Shown here: positions 26,901-38,040 of the stretch, in pieces | Numbering within the stretch: the stretch's first letter is position 1 | How the letters are laid out: every line of letters begins with the position of its first letter | NCBI GenBank assembly: GCA_036874045.1 | Contig: CM072338.1 | Span: 21,908,501-21,972,500 of the forward strand | Origin: Cymodocea nodosa | Lineage: Eukaryota; Streptophyta; Magnoliopsida; Alismatales; Cymodoceaceae | DNA length: 64,000 bases | Reading direction: 5' to 3' | Notes under the pieces: model-generated | What the model saw: only the letters and a program-made list of their open reading frames with translations | What the model was told of the DNA's origin: nothing | Databases searched by the model: none | Made by a program: the position numbers and the translations under genes

Positions 26901-29900
26901 AGGACTGATATATGGTGTCAAACAAAGTTGCAATATGGCAGGATATTCAAATTCAGACTTTGCTGGAGATGTTGATCAGAGGAGATATTTAACAGGATAT
27001 GTTTTTACAGTGGTAGGTTCAGTTGTCAGTTAGAAATCTACATTTCAGCCTATGATTTCGCTCTCCACTACCGAGGCTGAGTACATGGCAATGACTGAAG
27101 CTGCAAAGGAAGGAATCTGGCTAAAAGGGCTACTAGGAGACTTTGGATTACAAGTTGACAAAGTTGATATCTTCTGTGACAGTCTCAGTGTCATTTGTTT
27201 GGCAAAAGACAATGTGTTTCATGATCATACAAAACACATTGATGTCAGATATCACTTTCTTAGAAGTGAAGACAGAATAAAGATTTTGAAGATCAACACT
27301 AAAGACAATCTAGCTGATATGTTCACGAAAGAGGTGATTGAGAGTAAGTTCAAGCATTGTCTTGACTTGCTCAATATATATGGATGCAGCTGACCCTTCT
27401 TGGGTCATTGTGATGGAGAGCTTTGCTCAAGGTGGAGTTAAAATTCAAGTCAAGGTGGAGATTGTTGAATATATGACTTAAATTAGTGTAAGGGTATTTT
27501 GGTCATTTGACCAATTGTATTGTCCATGCTATTTAAGCATGGACCTAGGGCACCTATGGTGCTGCTGATTCTTTTGTACTCCATTTGAATAAAAAATCAA
27601 ATCTCTCTCCATCCGTGGACGTACCTAAATTGGGGAACCACGTAAATTTTGACTTTGTGTGTTTGGTTTTTATTGCTTTTCTCTTTTCTCTTTTCTCTCT
27701 CACAACAATATATATATATATATAGAGAGAGAGAGAACTTATAGACTTCATAGCTGGGTCTCAAGTTTGGATAAAAGAAGGTTAACATTTGATAAACAAT
27801 TAATTCTAAAAACTTGTCAATCTTTTATAAATAACATGACTTCTAAAAATATCCAATCTCACGTAGTGACATAGGTTGTTGTTGTTGTTATATGTATATG
27901 TATAGACATATACATACATTGTTTATATTGAGTTGAGAACAAATCTTATTTCATGAATTTTTTGTATTATTTGTACGGTAGTTCTTTTGTCTGTACTCCT
28001 CCATATTGTGAGGAACAATCTATCACATTCCTAGATATAACCTGATGGGTGAATTGTGTAGTGTCTTTTCTGCTGATTTATCTGTTTATCCTTTTTTTTT
28101 CTCTTTGTGCTAAATGTGCGGAATATCATCTGAACATATTATTTTTGAAAATATTTCACCTCTTCTGCTCATTGTTGTGAACCTCTATGTATCTCTTTAA
28201 GTTTGTTCTCTAATTAGCAATTCTTTGTGCTTGCACTTTTCAGAGAACATAAAAAATACTAACTGAAGCCAAATAACATGTAACATCCCAAGGTCTAGTC
28301 TCACATTGCTTTGAATAAAAAATAGTATTGGCTGACTAAAGACTAAGATTAATATTATTTCAACTTCAATTTAATCATTTTAGACCTAATTGTTGGATTT
28401 GATGTTGGCATGAGTTAGTTGGGTGTAAGATGTTATAAATGGTATCAGCCAAGAATGTGAGAATTAAGTACTAAATGTAAGAAGCAAGCACCACCTTTGA
28501 AATTCCAAATCATTTGGTTACAATTGTAGACTCTAACAGTGATGTTAGATGTTCAAATGGGAGAGATTCTAACATTCTAGGATTTAGTCCTACGCTACCT
28601 ACAGTAAAGAAGAACATGAACTAAATAAAGATAAAGAGGATCAACTACCATACTGGCATCAGCTTAAGAATGTTAAGAATGGTTGTTTGGCATTTGGTTT
28701 GTATACATAAACCAGTTGAACCTAAGATGTTACGTAACATTAATAACTGAACTGTATAAGATCAAAAAAAATTTAATGAATGAAAAGATGGAAGAAATGT
28801 ACCCATAACAGAAAAGTCTCCCATTGTAATATATGTAACAAGGATAAAATCAGCCTCCAAGGAAAAAGTATAATCTGATGATCATTGGAAAAAGACTGGT
28901 AAATTGTGAACAGCAGCTTATGATGAAGATTTGTAAAAAGCAAAGTGACATTGCACTCATTGATTGCATGTCATTTGTCAATAAATAAATTTCTTATGTC
29001 TTGAACACTTGGAATATCCTGGATGTTTACTATAATAAACAATATTCTATAGAGTAACAAGAGGAATATCTCTAATGTATTCAATAATCTCTTGCATCTC
29101 TCACTTGGTCAGTATCAAATTTTAATGGAAATAAGCTATTTTAGAGTTTATGATTTATGACCTTGATAAGTATTTGATTACTTTCATTAATACCATATTT
29201 TAATCTAATTTCTTTTTTGTGTTCCAATTTTCAATTAGATATCCTCCTGATATTCCTTTGGAATGTTTAGATGTCAAGTTATCCAAGAAACTACTTATGT
29301 TTATGCTTTGGACTGCCAGGAAATTTTCACTGGAGTGTTGAAGATGTAGGTAAATCCATTGTTTGCATGCTAATGTCTGGTCCATGTCTTACTGGCTACA
29401 CACAGGTTGAATTTTGCTGTCATTCCATCATAAATTTCATTTTTGGGAAATTTCTCGGAAAATTAAGAAATTCAAATTTACTTGGCCTTTTTTCATCTTT
29501 GTAGACACTAAATGATTGGTATGATCGTGAGATTGATGCAATAAATGAGCCTTATCGTCCAATTCCTTCAGGAGCAATATCTGAGGTGGAGGTAAAGTTT
29601 TGTTTTTAAGATATACCTTACTGTCTCTGAAGTATCTTGGTTTACACAATGTATTTTCTAAGCCATTTGATCATGTTTTAGTAAAAGTTGTAAAATGTTA
29701 TTTAAATCTGAAGATTGATTGAGCCATCATAAGTATTAAAATTAATCATTTTAATCAACTGCAATGCACTTGGAAAATTTATGAATTCCGTTATAATGAA
29801 GACCATAAGGTGGTACAACATGCAAAATGTGCCATAACAATAATAGGGCATATGTTACTTTGAGTATCTCAAATTAAGAGTGTGCTGCCCTCAAATGTAT

Positions 29901-32372
29901 TCCTTTTCCCTTGAATAAGGCTATGATTTTGTAAATTATGTTGACACTATTTTCCCCTTATAACTGAAACAAGTTGTTGTATCCTTGGAGATTTTAGTCA
30001 TATACAACTTCATGATTTAAGGGGATTCATAGGCATGCCAAAGTATCATAAAAGAAATGTGGCCCATTTTTGAAATCGAGTTTTTGGTCAGCTGTATTTG
30101 CTTTTACTGCAAAGCTATTTTCCTGGTGCAGGTGATAACCCAGATATGGTTGCTACTTTTAGGAGGGCTTGGATTGGGATTTTTACTTGACATATGGGTA
30201 TTTGTTCTGAAAAATATTCTATATTAAGTTTTTTCTGTGTAAAATTTCCTTACTTGATTTTTATTACAATGTCAGGCTGGGCATAATGAGCCTACCATTT
30301 TCTATCTAGCTCTTGGTGGGTCCTTGCTTTCTTATATATATTCTGCTCCACCTCTGAAGGTACATGCCTTGCAAATCTTATGCAGCAAAGGAGATTATAG
30401 AATTCTTCAGGAAGCTGACTTGTGCTACTTTTTTTCTTCAGCTTAAGCAGAATGGATGGATAGGGAATTTTGCTCTAGGAGCAAGCTACATTGGTTTACC
30501 ATGGTAGCCTTGTTTATACCATCAAGCCATGATTACCAGTCATTTCAATTTCAGGCTTTTGATGCTTTCTAGTTAGTTATTAATGGGTTTTTCTTCACTG
30601 CAGTAGCAAATTATACTAAAATCTTCATTAACCCTTGGACTGTTTGATTTTCATAACATTTACGTATTCAGAGTTTCAAACCAGAGTTTGATATTTGCAT
30701 GTTCAAATTGGGTAGGTGGGCGGGTCAGGCTCTGTTTGGTACTGTTACCCCTGATATTGTCGTCCTTACACTACTTTACAGTATAGCTGGGGTAGGTTTT
30801 CAATTTTACTATGTTGAGAAGATTTTTAGGTTGATGTTATTTTCTAAATATACTTGCCGACTCTAATGTATGATCCAGCTGGGGATAGCCATTATAAACG
30901 ACTTCAAAAGTATAGAAGGAGACAAGTCATTGGGATTGCAGGTTATATTAATTGTCTGTTTTGCATCCTCATTTGAGATAATTTTAATTTCACTTATTTA
31001 ATTGCATCCTCATCTTAATTTTAATCTTATATGTTGTTTGACTGCCTCAGTCACTTCCTGTTGCATTTGGCATTGATGCGGCCAAGTGGATATGTGTTGG
31101 AGCCATAGACGTAACTCAGGTATCTATTGCAGGTATGTAAAATGAATGACACCCTTTTTCTAGTATGTTTACCTTGTTGGTTATGCGTGCACACTATGAA
31201 GTATATTAGAAATGAAGTGATTTGAGAATTTCTAACGTAACTCAATAACATGATGGTTACGTAATACAATTCAATAGCATGTTGGTTCCCTAAGTTTTTG
31301 AACTAATCTGGAATATTTATATAATCAATATAATTTCATTTTGATATGATTTGACATAATTATCACATGATTAAACATGACTTGACATGATTATTACCTA
31401 GTTATACACAATATTTAAAATGAATTTACCAAATATATAACTATATAAATAGATGCAAAATATTTCCCACATGTTTGAATCTATAATATTGTCAATAATC
31501 AATCGTAATTTCATTAAATTATACAAGAATATGATGAAAAATGATAAACATGATAACACATATCTGATACAGTAAGTACATGAAACAACACAATGCTTAG
31601 GTCTAGAACTTTAAGTTATAATTATGAATGCAGACTCCACTTTGCTGATAACATGGAGGAAAACTTGGCACTCTTTCACCAAATGTTTATTACGTTATCT
31701 TATATTGATGTCCAGAAATGTGTGTATATTCACTTCCTATCCCTTTTTATTGGTGATCGAAAGGTTATTAATTAATCCATTTAGATGTTGGTTTATTTGA
31801 CATGCTGCATTCCAGCATTTCTCATGCCACAAAATTTCCTTGCGTGAAATCATCAGTCATTTTGTGTCTACAAATAACATCATAATGGTAGTTTTCACTA
31901 CTGCTAAGTTCGTAATTTGAAGTCATTGGTTTGCCTATACCTTATTCATATGGCAATGGAGGGGCATTTTTGACGTAATTTCATGGTTACTTCAGGATAT
32001 CTCCTGGGTGCTGGTAAACCCTATTATGCGCTAGCCTTGCTTGCCTTGATAATTCCTCAAGTGGCCCTTCAGGTACATAGAAATAGATTTGTACTTGGTA
32101 CCAATTGATTTCTTGTATTCAGAGTTTTTAGTACCCTATATAAATCAAATTTACCCATCTGTTTATTACCTCGCCAGTTCCAATACTTTCTCAAAGATCC
32201 AGTCAAATATGATGTTAAATATCAGGTAACATCATTTGACCTTTCCATTTGTGTGAATTTTCGTTTCCAAAGAAATGCTTCAACCCTGACAGCATTGCTC
32301 ATCAATCAGGCCAGTGCTCAGCCTTTCTTGGTGCTTGGTATTTTGGTGACAGCCCTGGCTACTAGCCATTGA
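20956..32372 (+). CDS. CHLG: Chlorophyll synthase, chloroplastic
   Basis: UbiA-type prenyltransferase of the plastid membrane that attaches a phytyl or geranylgeranyl tail to chlorophyllide, the last step of chlorophyll synthesis. Fourteen exons: 20956-21145, 21264-21349, 21497-21584, 29320-29405, 29505-29591, 30132-30197, 30276-30359, 30442-30503, 30716-30791, 30879-30941, 31051-31132, 31996-32072, 32178-32225 and 32310-32372. All phases agree and every intron is GT-AG; the product is 385 residues, as in other plants. The first 55 or so residues form a Ser/Arg-rich transit peptide, followed by SSFNQLLGIKGAS and the conserved KPVTWPPLVWGVVCGAAASG. Prenyl-diphosphate motifs NDWYDREID (exon 5) and NDFKSIEGD (exon 10) are intact, as is the C-terminal KDPVKYDVKYQASAQPF. 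Intron 3 (21585-29319, 7.7 kb) hosts a full copia element, yet the gene appears functional. Confidence 0.96.
22661..22898 (+). repeat. 5' LTR of the copia element
   Basis: Starts TGTTGAATATATGACTTG and ends CTCATAACA, two bases before the primer-binding site. It has a matching copy at 27463-27707. It contains a short inverted repeat CCATGCTATTTAAGCATGG near 22721-22740, which probably includes the TATA-like promoter (TATTTAA). Confidence 0.95.
22901..22912 (+). other. Primer-binding site (tRNA-iMet)
   Basis: TGGTATCAGAGC, complementary to the 3' end of plant initiator methionine tRNA, two bases after the 5' LTR. This is the standard priming site of plant copia elements. Confidence 0.93.
22968..23460 (+). 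repeat. GC-rich quasi-repetitive leader tract
   Basis: Between the primer-binding site and gag lies about 490 bp of GC-rich sequence built from variants of CGTCCGTGCATCTGTCTACG and CTGCCGTCCGTGCGACTG. It is strikingly different from the AT-rich gag-pol that follows. Long ORFs occur in several frames on both strands, but only because the words lack stop codons; the translations are Cys/Arg/Ala/Ser low-complexity and are not proteins. It may be the packaging or translation leader of the element. Confidence 0.75.
23580..27393 (+). pseudogene. Copia gag-pol polyprotein, inactivated
   Basis: Remains of one polyprotein. The gag region (about 23580-24110) contains a frameshift near 23945 and a stop at 24040. 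A CCHC zinc knuckle (C-N-Y-C...H...C) lies near 24262. The protease motif at 24412 has Phe in place of the usual Ser/Thr (DFGAS; 24424-24426). Integrase shows its catalytic residues in HADCWG, RTDNG and GVAERLN, but the zinc-binding segment has lost a Cys (YKHC). Reverse transcriptase keeps LDVKTVFLHGDL and YVDD (26431-26442). RNase H keeps SDFAGD, TEAEYMA and FCDSL. Stops include 24712, about 24808, 24846, 24955, 25231, 25933, 25981, 26593 and 27031. Several changes fit C-to-T or G-to-A mutation, for instance the protease Ser to Phe. Confidence 0.93.
27451..27462 (+). other. Polypurine tract of the copia element
   Basis: CAAGGTGGAGAT lies immediately before the 3' LTR and is the expected plus-strand primer. 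A preceding near-copy of the same words, AAGGTGGAGTT, occurs at about 27429. Confidence 0.8.
27463..27707 (+). repeat. 3' LTR of the copia element
   Basis: Matches the 5' LTR over its whole length, with about 15 substitutions and an extra CTTTT-type unit in the pyrimidine run near the end. It ends CACAACA and is followed by TA repeats. Confidence 0.95.
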
Positions 32373-33419
32373 TTTGTCGCACGCTATGACATGAAGACCA
32401 ATCTGGTGCAAGCTTTTAGTGTCAGAATATGTTATTGTCGCAAGGTATCTGTTTTTGGTTTTTTTTTTTCGTAATTCATGCTGCTTTTCCATAAATCCCA
32501 AGGCATTTCTAGTCGCCATATTGAATTGCCTTCATGTTTTTGCAAGTCGATTCTTGCCAAATCCTAAGGCATTTCGCTCTAAAATTAGAATTGTATCACT
32601 CGGAAGCATAAACACCTAACGAGTTGTTCGTTGAGAATCTCGTTTGGATACTTTCATCTCATGGAATTGGTAATTTAGTTTCATATTTTTGCTATTTCAG
32701 TCTGTGCATCAAATTCAACCTATATTATACCACCCAAAAAAGGATTCAACATGTAGCAGACTATAATTCCCGTCAACAGAATCAAAAGTAGAAGTTCAAA
32801 ACGGTATCTATGCAGTCTTCAAAGTAAAACAGCTTTAAAGTACAAGCAGCTTGCTTGAATTTTCATTCTCATTTGTTGCTCACGCATTAAAAAACACTGA
32901 TATCATGGGAGGACTTATTTTCGCGTGTAATCCTTTAAAAAAATAACAAAAAAATTTAAGATCCCAACAGAACATTGCGGAAAGAAAAGTTCATGAAATG
33001 GACTTAATGGAAATGCCTGGATTAATAGGAATGTGGGAAAAAGTGGAAACATGAAAAATGAATACCTTAAAAATACCAGACCGTTCTAGGAAATATCCTT
33101 ATAATGGGCCAATCTATTTACTGGTGATAACTCTGATAATTTACGCCAGGAGTCATGATTCTTCTGCAAGTGGTGATGAACGCCTGGTTGCAACAAAGTT
33201 TTCCTTCGGTACGTTTGTCTCCTGCAGTAGTTGTGACTTGAGCTGTGAACTGGACTCTGAGGTGCCGGGCCCCATGATTGTACAACTTTTCTATTTCTCT
33301 TTTTTTCTTTGATAATGGGGTAGTCAATATTAACGTAGAAGATCAAAGTTCCTGCTATGGAGCCACGATAGGGTCTCAAAAGTTACAAGTTACGAAGATC
33401 TTGACGGAAAAAAAGAAGA

Positions 33420-34620
33420 AAAAAGAAGACATTCATAGATATTAACTAAAGATTAGAAACACGGGAGGAAAAAGAGATATTAGTTGGCATCTCCTTCAGT
33501 CCTTCCTCATCAGCATCACTCGATCTCCAGAGGTCAGAGGTATCTGTAGTTGGGTCGATGCTAGTGACGAGTGTTTTTCATATGGACTTACTTCAATAAG
33601 GACTTCCGTGTCAACATTAGCCTTTAAGTTTTCTATTTAAAAAATGGTTAAATTAATTACTTTAATGAATATTGAGAATATAGTCAGAGAAGGCCGCCCA
33701 AAAACAGTATAATATCTGTTAGGTCATAAGTACCAAAGCAAAACAAGAAAAAAAGAGTGTTTCCACAAAAAAAGAGTCATAAGCCATCTCTTAGTAAAAA
33801 GGATCAAATATGGTTTGGAATTACACAATTCAAAAAAATGTTCGACTATTGTTTTCCAAGTAGGTATTTCATTGGGAGTAGATTGGATTTTCTTTCCAGC
33901 CTTTACTATTAGATGATATTCCTTAATAAGTAATTTATTGTGAATGCAAAATCACGTAAGAATTTTGGTTTTGAGTGGTGTCTTAGTCTACCGAATATGA
34001 TAATGAAGGCCGAATTGTAAATCACCGTCAGCTAGAGTTTTATAGCAGGAATTAATGGTATAACTACCAGAAGTTGTTAAATTCTAGGGAATAGCATCCG
34101 GGGAGGTGTTAAAATTAAGTTTTCATTTAAGGTATTCAAGATGCTAAGTGCGTCATCATTGCCATAAGAATAAGCGAGGTGGTAAAGTTTTCTTTTAAAT
34201 CTGATGGAATTAACTGCCTTAGCAATGAGTGTTTAGGAGTATTTAGTTGTTGGAACACTCTAGGATATTTAAATCTAAGAATTGGATTGTCGTTCCAGGG
34301 GTTACGCCAAAAAAGGGTAGATTTTTCGTTTCTTATGTGAAAGGAGAAGAAAGTAGATATTGTGGGGTATGAATCCTAAATGGATCTCATCATCGGAGAA
34401 AGATTTGTTTAGAATAGAGTTAAGATCATTGTCTTTGAAATAAGATGCTTTTAAGATATTAGTTCACAATGTATTTTTGTTTGAGAATAAATCTCAAACC
34501 AGTTTGTCTTTGAGTGCAAGAGAGAAAATTCTGAGATTTTAGGGTGGGGTTTGTCTTTATCTAATCCTACTAGATCTCGGATGAAATTACCAGTAGGTGA
34601 CGAGCATCTGACTTTATTGA
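33420..34620 (-). mobile_element. LINE fragment (post-RT region)
   Basis: On the minus strand a 50-codon open stretch around 34330-34190 reads STLFWRNPWNDNPI, then RFKYPRVFQQ. It matches the conserved FW.D.W....L....PRLF block that lies between reverse transcriptase and the zf-RVT domain of plant L1-type LINEs. Sequence on both sides has several stops and only loose resemblance. Borders are approximate. Confidence 0.55.
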
Positions 34621-35974
34621 TATTTATACATTTGGAATTTTTTAAAATGTAATTTTTTTTCTTTTATAACATATAAAAATGGAAAGTCTTCTTCCTTTCC
34701 CTCCTCTCTTCTCCTCCCACATAATGGCAGAAATTCACTCTAATTGACCTTCTAACTTATCTTTATGCCGTTATTCGATTTCGCTATCTTTCCTATTTCA
34801 TTGTCTATCATGTCTTAAGTTCTTCAAATCATTCAACCTCAACTCTCTCTTTCTCTTTTATTGATTGCAACATAAAAAGTCTTTTCCTTACCTTTAATAC
34901 TAAAAAGCTTCTTCTATGCTCGTTTCACTTGTCTTGCCTATAATTTCTATACATTTGTGTCCCATCTACTGCCAACTACTTGTGTTTTTCAATTTCAGTA
35001 CATTATTTCTACAAGTGATATGCTAAAGGATTTTAACATTAACCTTTTATACAAAAATCAATATACTAATTTTATAAACAACATGTTATTTTTAAAAATA
35101 ATTTGGTATACTGGTTTACTAAATAGTATGTTGAATATACGTCTAGATTTTAAATTCTTTTAAACTTCAAGATAAATCAGGAAAGTAGAAAAAAAGAAAA
35201 TAATTTACTTTTAATTTTCCATAAATTTTCACATATTCTTAAATTTTCTTTTCGCCACTTTTCTAATGCAAATGTTGCTAGACTATGAAATCTAGACCAT
35301 TTCTCATGGATTTTTGTCACTTTAATTTGTACTGCTCGGGTACCATATCAGTAGCATTTTTCCTATAACAAATGGAAAACAAAGAGCAGATCGAGGTTAT
35401 TTGTTTTTGTTTTTAATGCGAGGAGAGATGATTCATTATTAAGTTATGATACAACAAAGAACGTAGGTAACAAACACTCGATCTGGCATTTTTCCCATTA
35501 AAAATGTAAAATAAAACAACCAAAAGCTGATAAGGTGGCCAGGTGTCACATTAACTGAGTTTTCTCTATAAAGCACATAAGGAATAGGAAACAAAAGGGC
35601 AGACGTCACTTATATGTGAAGCTTCTCCTTGTGGATATTCGTCCCTTTTTTCTTTCAAAAGGCATTGATGAAGATTGAAGACATTTCCATCTCACGTGCT
35701 GCAAACAAATCGACCCAAACCAAAAATATTACCAATATTAAAAAACTATAATGAAAATAATGATCGATGTTCCTGGAGGAATTAACCTTCCATCGTACAG
35801 AAAGTCCCTTTCCGTAATATATATAGTTGATTATCAATCCACTACAATAATTTGATTGATCAAGGATAACGATACTTGTAATCTTCTTTAGAGATTAATT
35901 AATTACTCTCCTCTGGAATCCGGTGGTGGTCCGCCCGGTGGTCCGCGTTATTGCGAGAAAAGGCGTGTGAGAGG

Positions 35975-35999
35975 AAGAGAGAGAGAGAGAGAGAGAGAG
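35975..35999. repeat. (GA)n microsatellite
   Basis: About twelve uninterrupted GA dinucleotides in the region downstream of the TBL pseudogene. Confidence 0.9.
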
Positions 36000-36187
36000 T
36001 ATGGTGGTGGTCCAGACGGCAGCCAGCAACACCTAACAGGAATGAACTGTAACATACGCACATAGAATAATATATTCATATATATATTAAGGTGTCACGA
36101 TCAAGCACCCGATCGATATAATTCGTTGGTAGCAAGCAAGCAAACAAACAGTAGTTTGGAGATCTCGAACTAGCAGGACTTTAATGT

Positions 36188-36750
36188 CGACGGTGTTCAA
36201 CCACGATACGTGACGTGAGTGTTGAAGACGGGGTAGTCGGCGCCCTTCCAGTTGACACCGTGCTTGGAGATCATACGGTCGACAACGCTGTACAGCTTCG
36301 GATCGTCGGAGTTCGACTCCACCAGGAACGGGGAACAGTCGAACTCCACCGGTCGCATCGTAATCCCGCACCGAATCAAGGCTTATTACAAAAAAAACGA
36401 AGCAGCTTATCCGATCGATAAGTTTCCATAACTCACTGAATAAACAAACGTTGAACTATTAATTAAATATTTCGCAAAATATTCAATCAAACGGAAATGA
36501 TGAGACTTGCACGACGGTATATAACGTACGTCGGCCCGGAAAACGGAGAGGTTGCCGATCGATCTACCTCCGGAGCGACTTCTTGCCCGGCGGAACCGCC
36601 AACTGCACCAAGCAAATCATGGGCTCCCACTGGCTCCGGCGAGGTGAAGAGAACCGAATACTTCCGACGAGTGGTGGTGGGGTTCGCCGACATGGTAAGC
36701 TGGTGGAGACAGAGAGAGAGAGAGAGCGCAGCGAGGAGGACAAGAGCAAA
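36188..36750 (-). pseudogene. TBL/PMR5 acetyltransferase pseudogene
   Basis: Minus-strand fragments in three frames reconstruct part of a trichome-birefringence-like protein: QWEPMICLVQLAVPPGKKSL (about 36640-36570), then in another frame GNLSVFRAD (about 36560-36530), and after an intron-like gap DYDAT followed, one frame on, by VEFDCSPFLVESNSDDPKL and KHGVNWKGADYPVFNT (36380-36210). The blocks are typical of the xylan O-acetyltransferase branch (TBL28-35) rather than the intact neighbour. There are at least two frameshifts, the catalytic GDSL serine segment is replaced by SSPRRS, the PMR5N domain is not found upstream, and the C-terminal D..H block is missing downstream. It is a truncated, decayed copy. 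Confidence 0.8.
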
Positions 36751-37119
36751 CGAATAAGGTAATTAAAAAGGGAAGAGGCCGGGTTGGTACATGTGGAGGG
36801 AAAAATCTCTCTCTTTACTATTAATCTTGATCACTAGCTCGATGTCCGACGATCGATGAGAAATTAAAAATAAACATTCTGTGAATTAATATCGTTGTTT
36901 AGAGGATTTACCTCAGGTTTTTCTCTTCACATATTACATTTTCTTTCTTGTTTACGTTTAAAAATCCTAAGAAAACCAAGACGTCCGTGAGCATCTGATA
37001 TGGAACACACGCCAGGACAACTGAAACAAACGGGCTGTTCTTGAGATCTACTACCGCATGCATCTTCTGAAGATGGATCGGGTTAATTACCTCATTTGCA
37101 CTCCATTTTGATCGATCAG

Positions 37120-37151
<32 letters not shown>

Positions 37152-38040
37152 AACCAGTGGTTCTGAACTACCATTTGGTGATGTCTTTCCTTCAAAGCGA
37201 GAGAAATTAAAGCTGGTTGGTTGGTTTTCATGTAGACGAGAGTAACAGAGATGGAATGCAGGAGGTGGCGGGCGAGTGATATGATAGCAGTTGCGCACAG
37301 CATGGAATGAAGTATAAATGATACATAGAAGAAATTGGATCATTGATGATTCCATAATCTCACCCAGCTAATTAAATTATTCAGGTTGATAATATCAAAA
37401 TCATATTCGATTCTAACTTTACATTAAATGCAAACCAACACGATCCTCATGTTGATTCTAGGCTTTTAACATATGCTTAATAGAAATAATAATGATGTTT
37501 TTATTCATCACAATCTTACGTTAAAGTGCAAAGTAGATGATATTTTATTTGATTTTAACTCCTAACATGGATGTATATATATATAGTAATAAAATGCATT
37601 TGGTATTTAATTCATTTTAATACGGATTAAGAGAGTACACGAGGGCAAAACAAGTAAGTATTAATGAGAATATCAAAGTAAATGATCTTTGAATTTTACA
37701 TGAGAAATTCTATCATCCGTTAATATTAGAATAAAATCTCATCAATCTTAAAAAAAGGTGCATGCTTGGCATTGATTGATTTGACGACAAAATAGTCATC
37801 AATTTGCTTTCTGCTTAATTAATTTAAGATTATGTTTGTAATTGCAATTGAAATCATAAAATTTTCAGAAAAGTCGGTTTATCGAGAAATAATACATATA
37901 AAAGTTTTTATGAGATTTGTCTAAATATAAAAAATTATGAGAATAATTTTAGATACGTAAAATAATGTTTTCATAACTTCGACGCACACACAAAAGAAAA
38001 CATGGAATAAAAGGGAGGATGGAATTATATATGCTTGTGC
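36751..38040. other. Spacer between TBL pseudogene and gene
   Basis: AT-rich, with an (AT)n run at about 37131-37152. Short ORFs of 60-130 codons show no resemblance to known proteins. No remnant of the missing part of the TBL pseudogene was recognised. Confidence 0.5.

Larger units (their letters stand above)
22661..27707 (+). mobile_element. Ty1/copia LTR retrotransposon, defective
   Basis: Complete but dead element in sense orientation within CHLG intron 3. The two LTRs are 238 and 245 bp and begin TGTTGAAT and end AACA. A primer-binding site for initiator Met-tRNA follows the 5' LTR, and a polypurine tract CAAGGTGGAGAT precedes the 3' LTR. The domain order gag, protease, integrase, reverse transcriptase, RNase H defines Ty1/copia. 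Flanking ATATA on both sides would be the 5-bp target duplication but lies in TA repeats, so it is not diagnostic. The LTRs differ at about 15 of 238 aligned positions, all transitions by my count, plus a small pyrimidine-tract indel. The coding region has around ten nonsense codons and at least one frameshift. Confidence 0.95.
21585..29319 (+). other. 7.7 kb third intron of CHLG
   Basis: It is bounded by the donor gtaaac at 21585 and the acceptor gactgccag ending at 29319. Copia element 22661-27707 occupies two thirds of it, in the same orientation as the gene. The flanks (21590-22640 and 27720-29300) are ordinary AT-rich intron sequence, and I see no other gene in them. Confidence 0.85.
32373..36180. 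other. Intergenic region with LINE remnant
   Basis: The 3' UTR of CHLG lies at the left. A degenerate LINE segment occupies about 33420-34620. The rest (32700-33400 and 34620-35950) is AT-rich, with no supported gene. A (GA)n run is at 35975-35999. Confidence 0.5.

Noticed and set aside
32280..32519. 79-codon minus-strand ORF at the end of CHLG
   Set aside because: Antisense to the last CHLG exon and 3' UTR.
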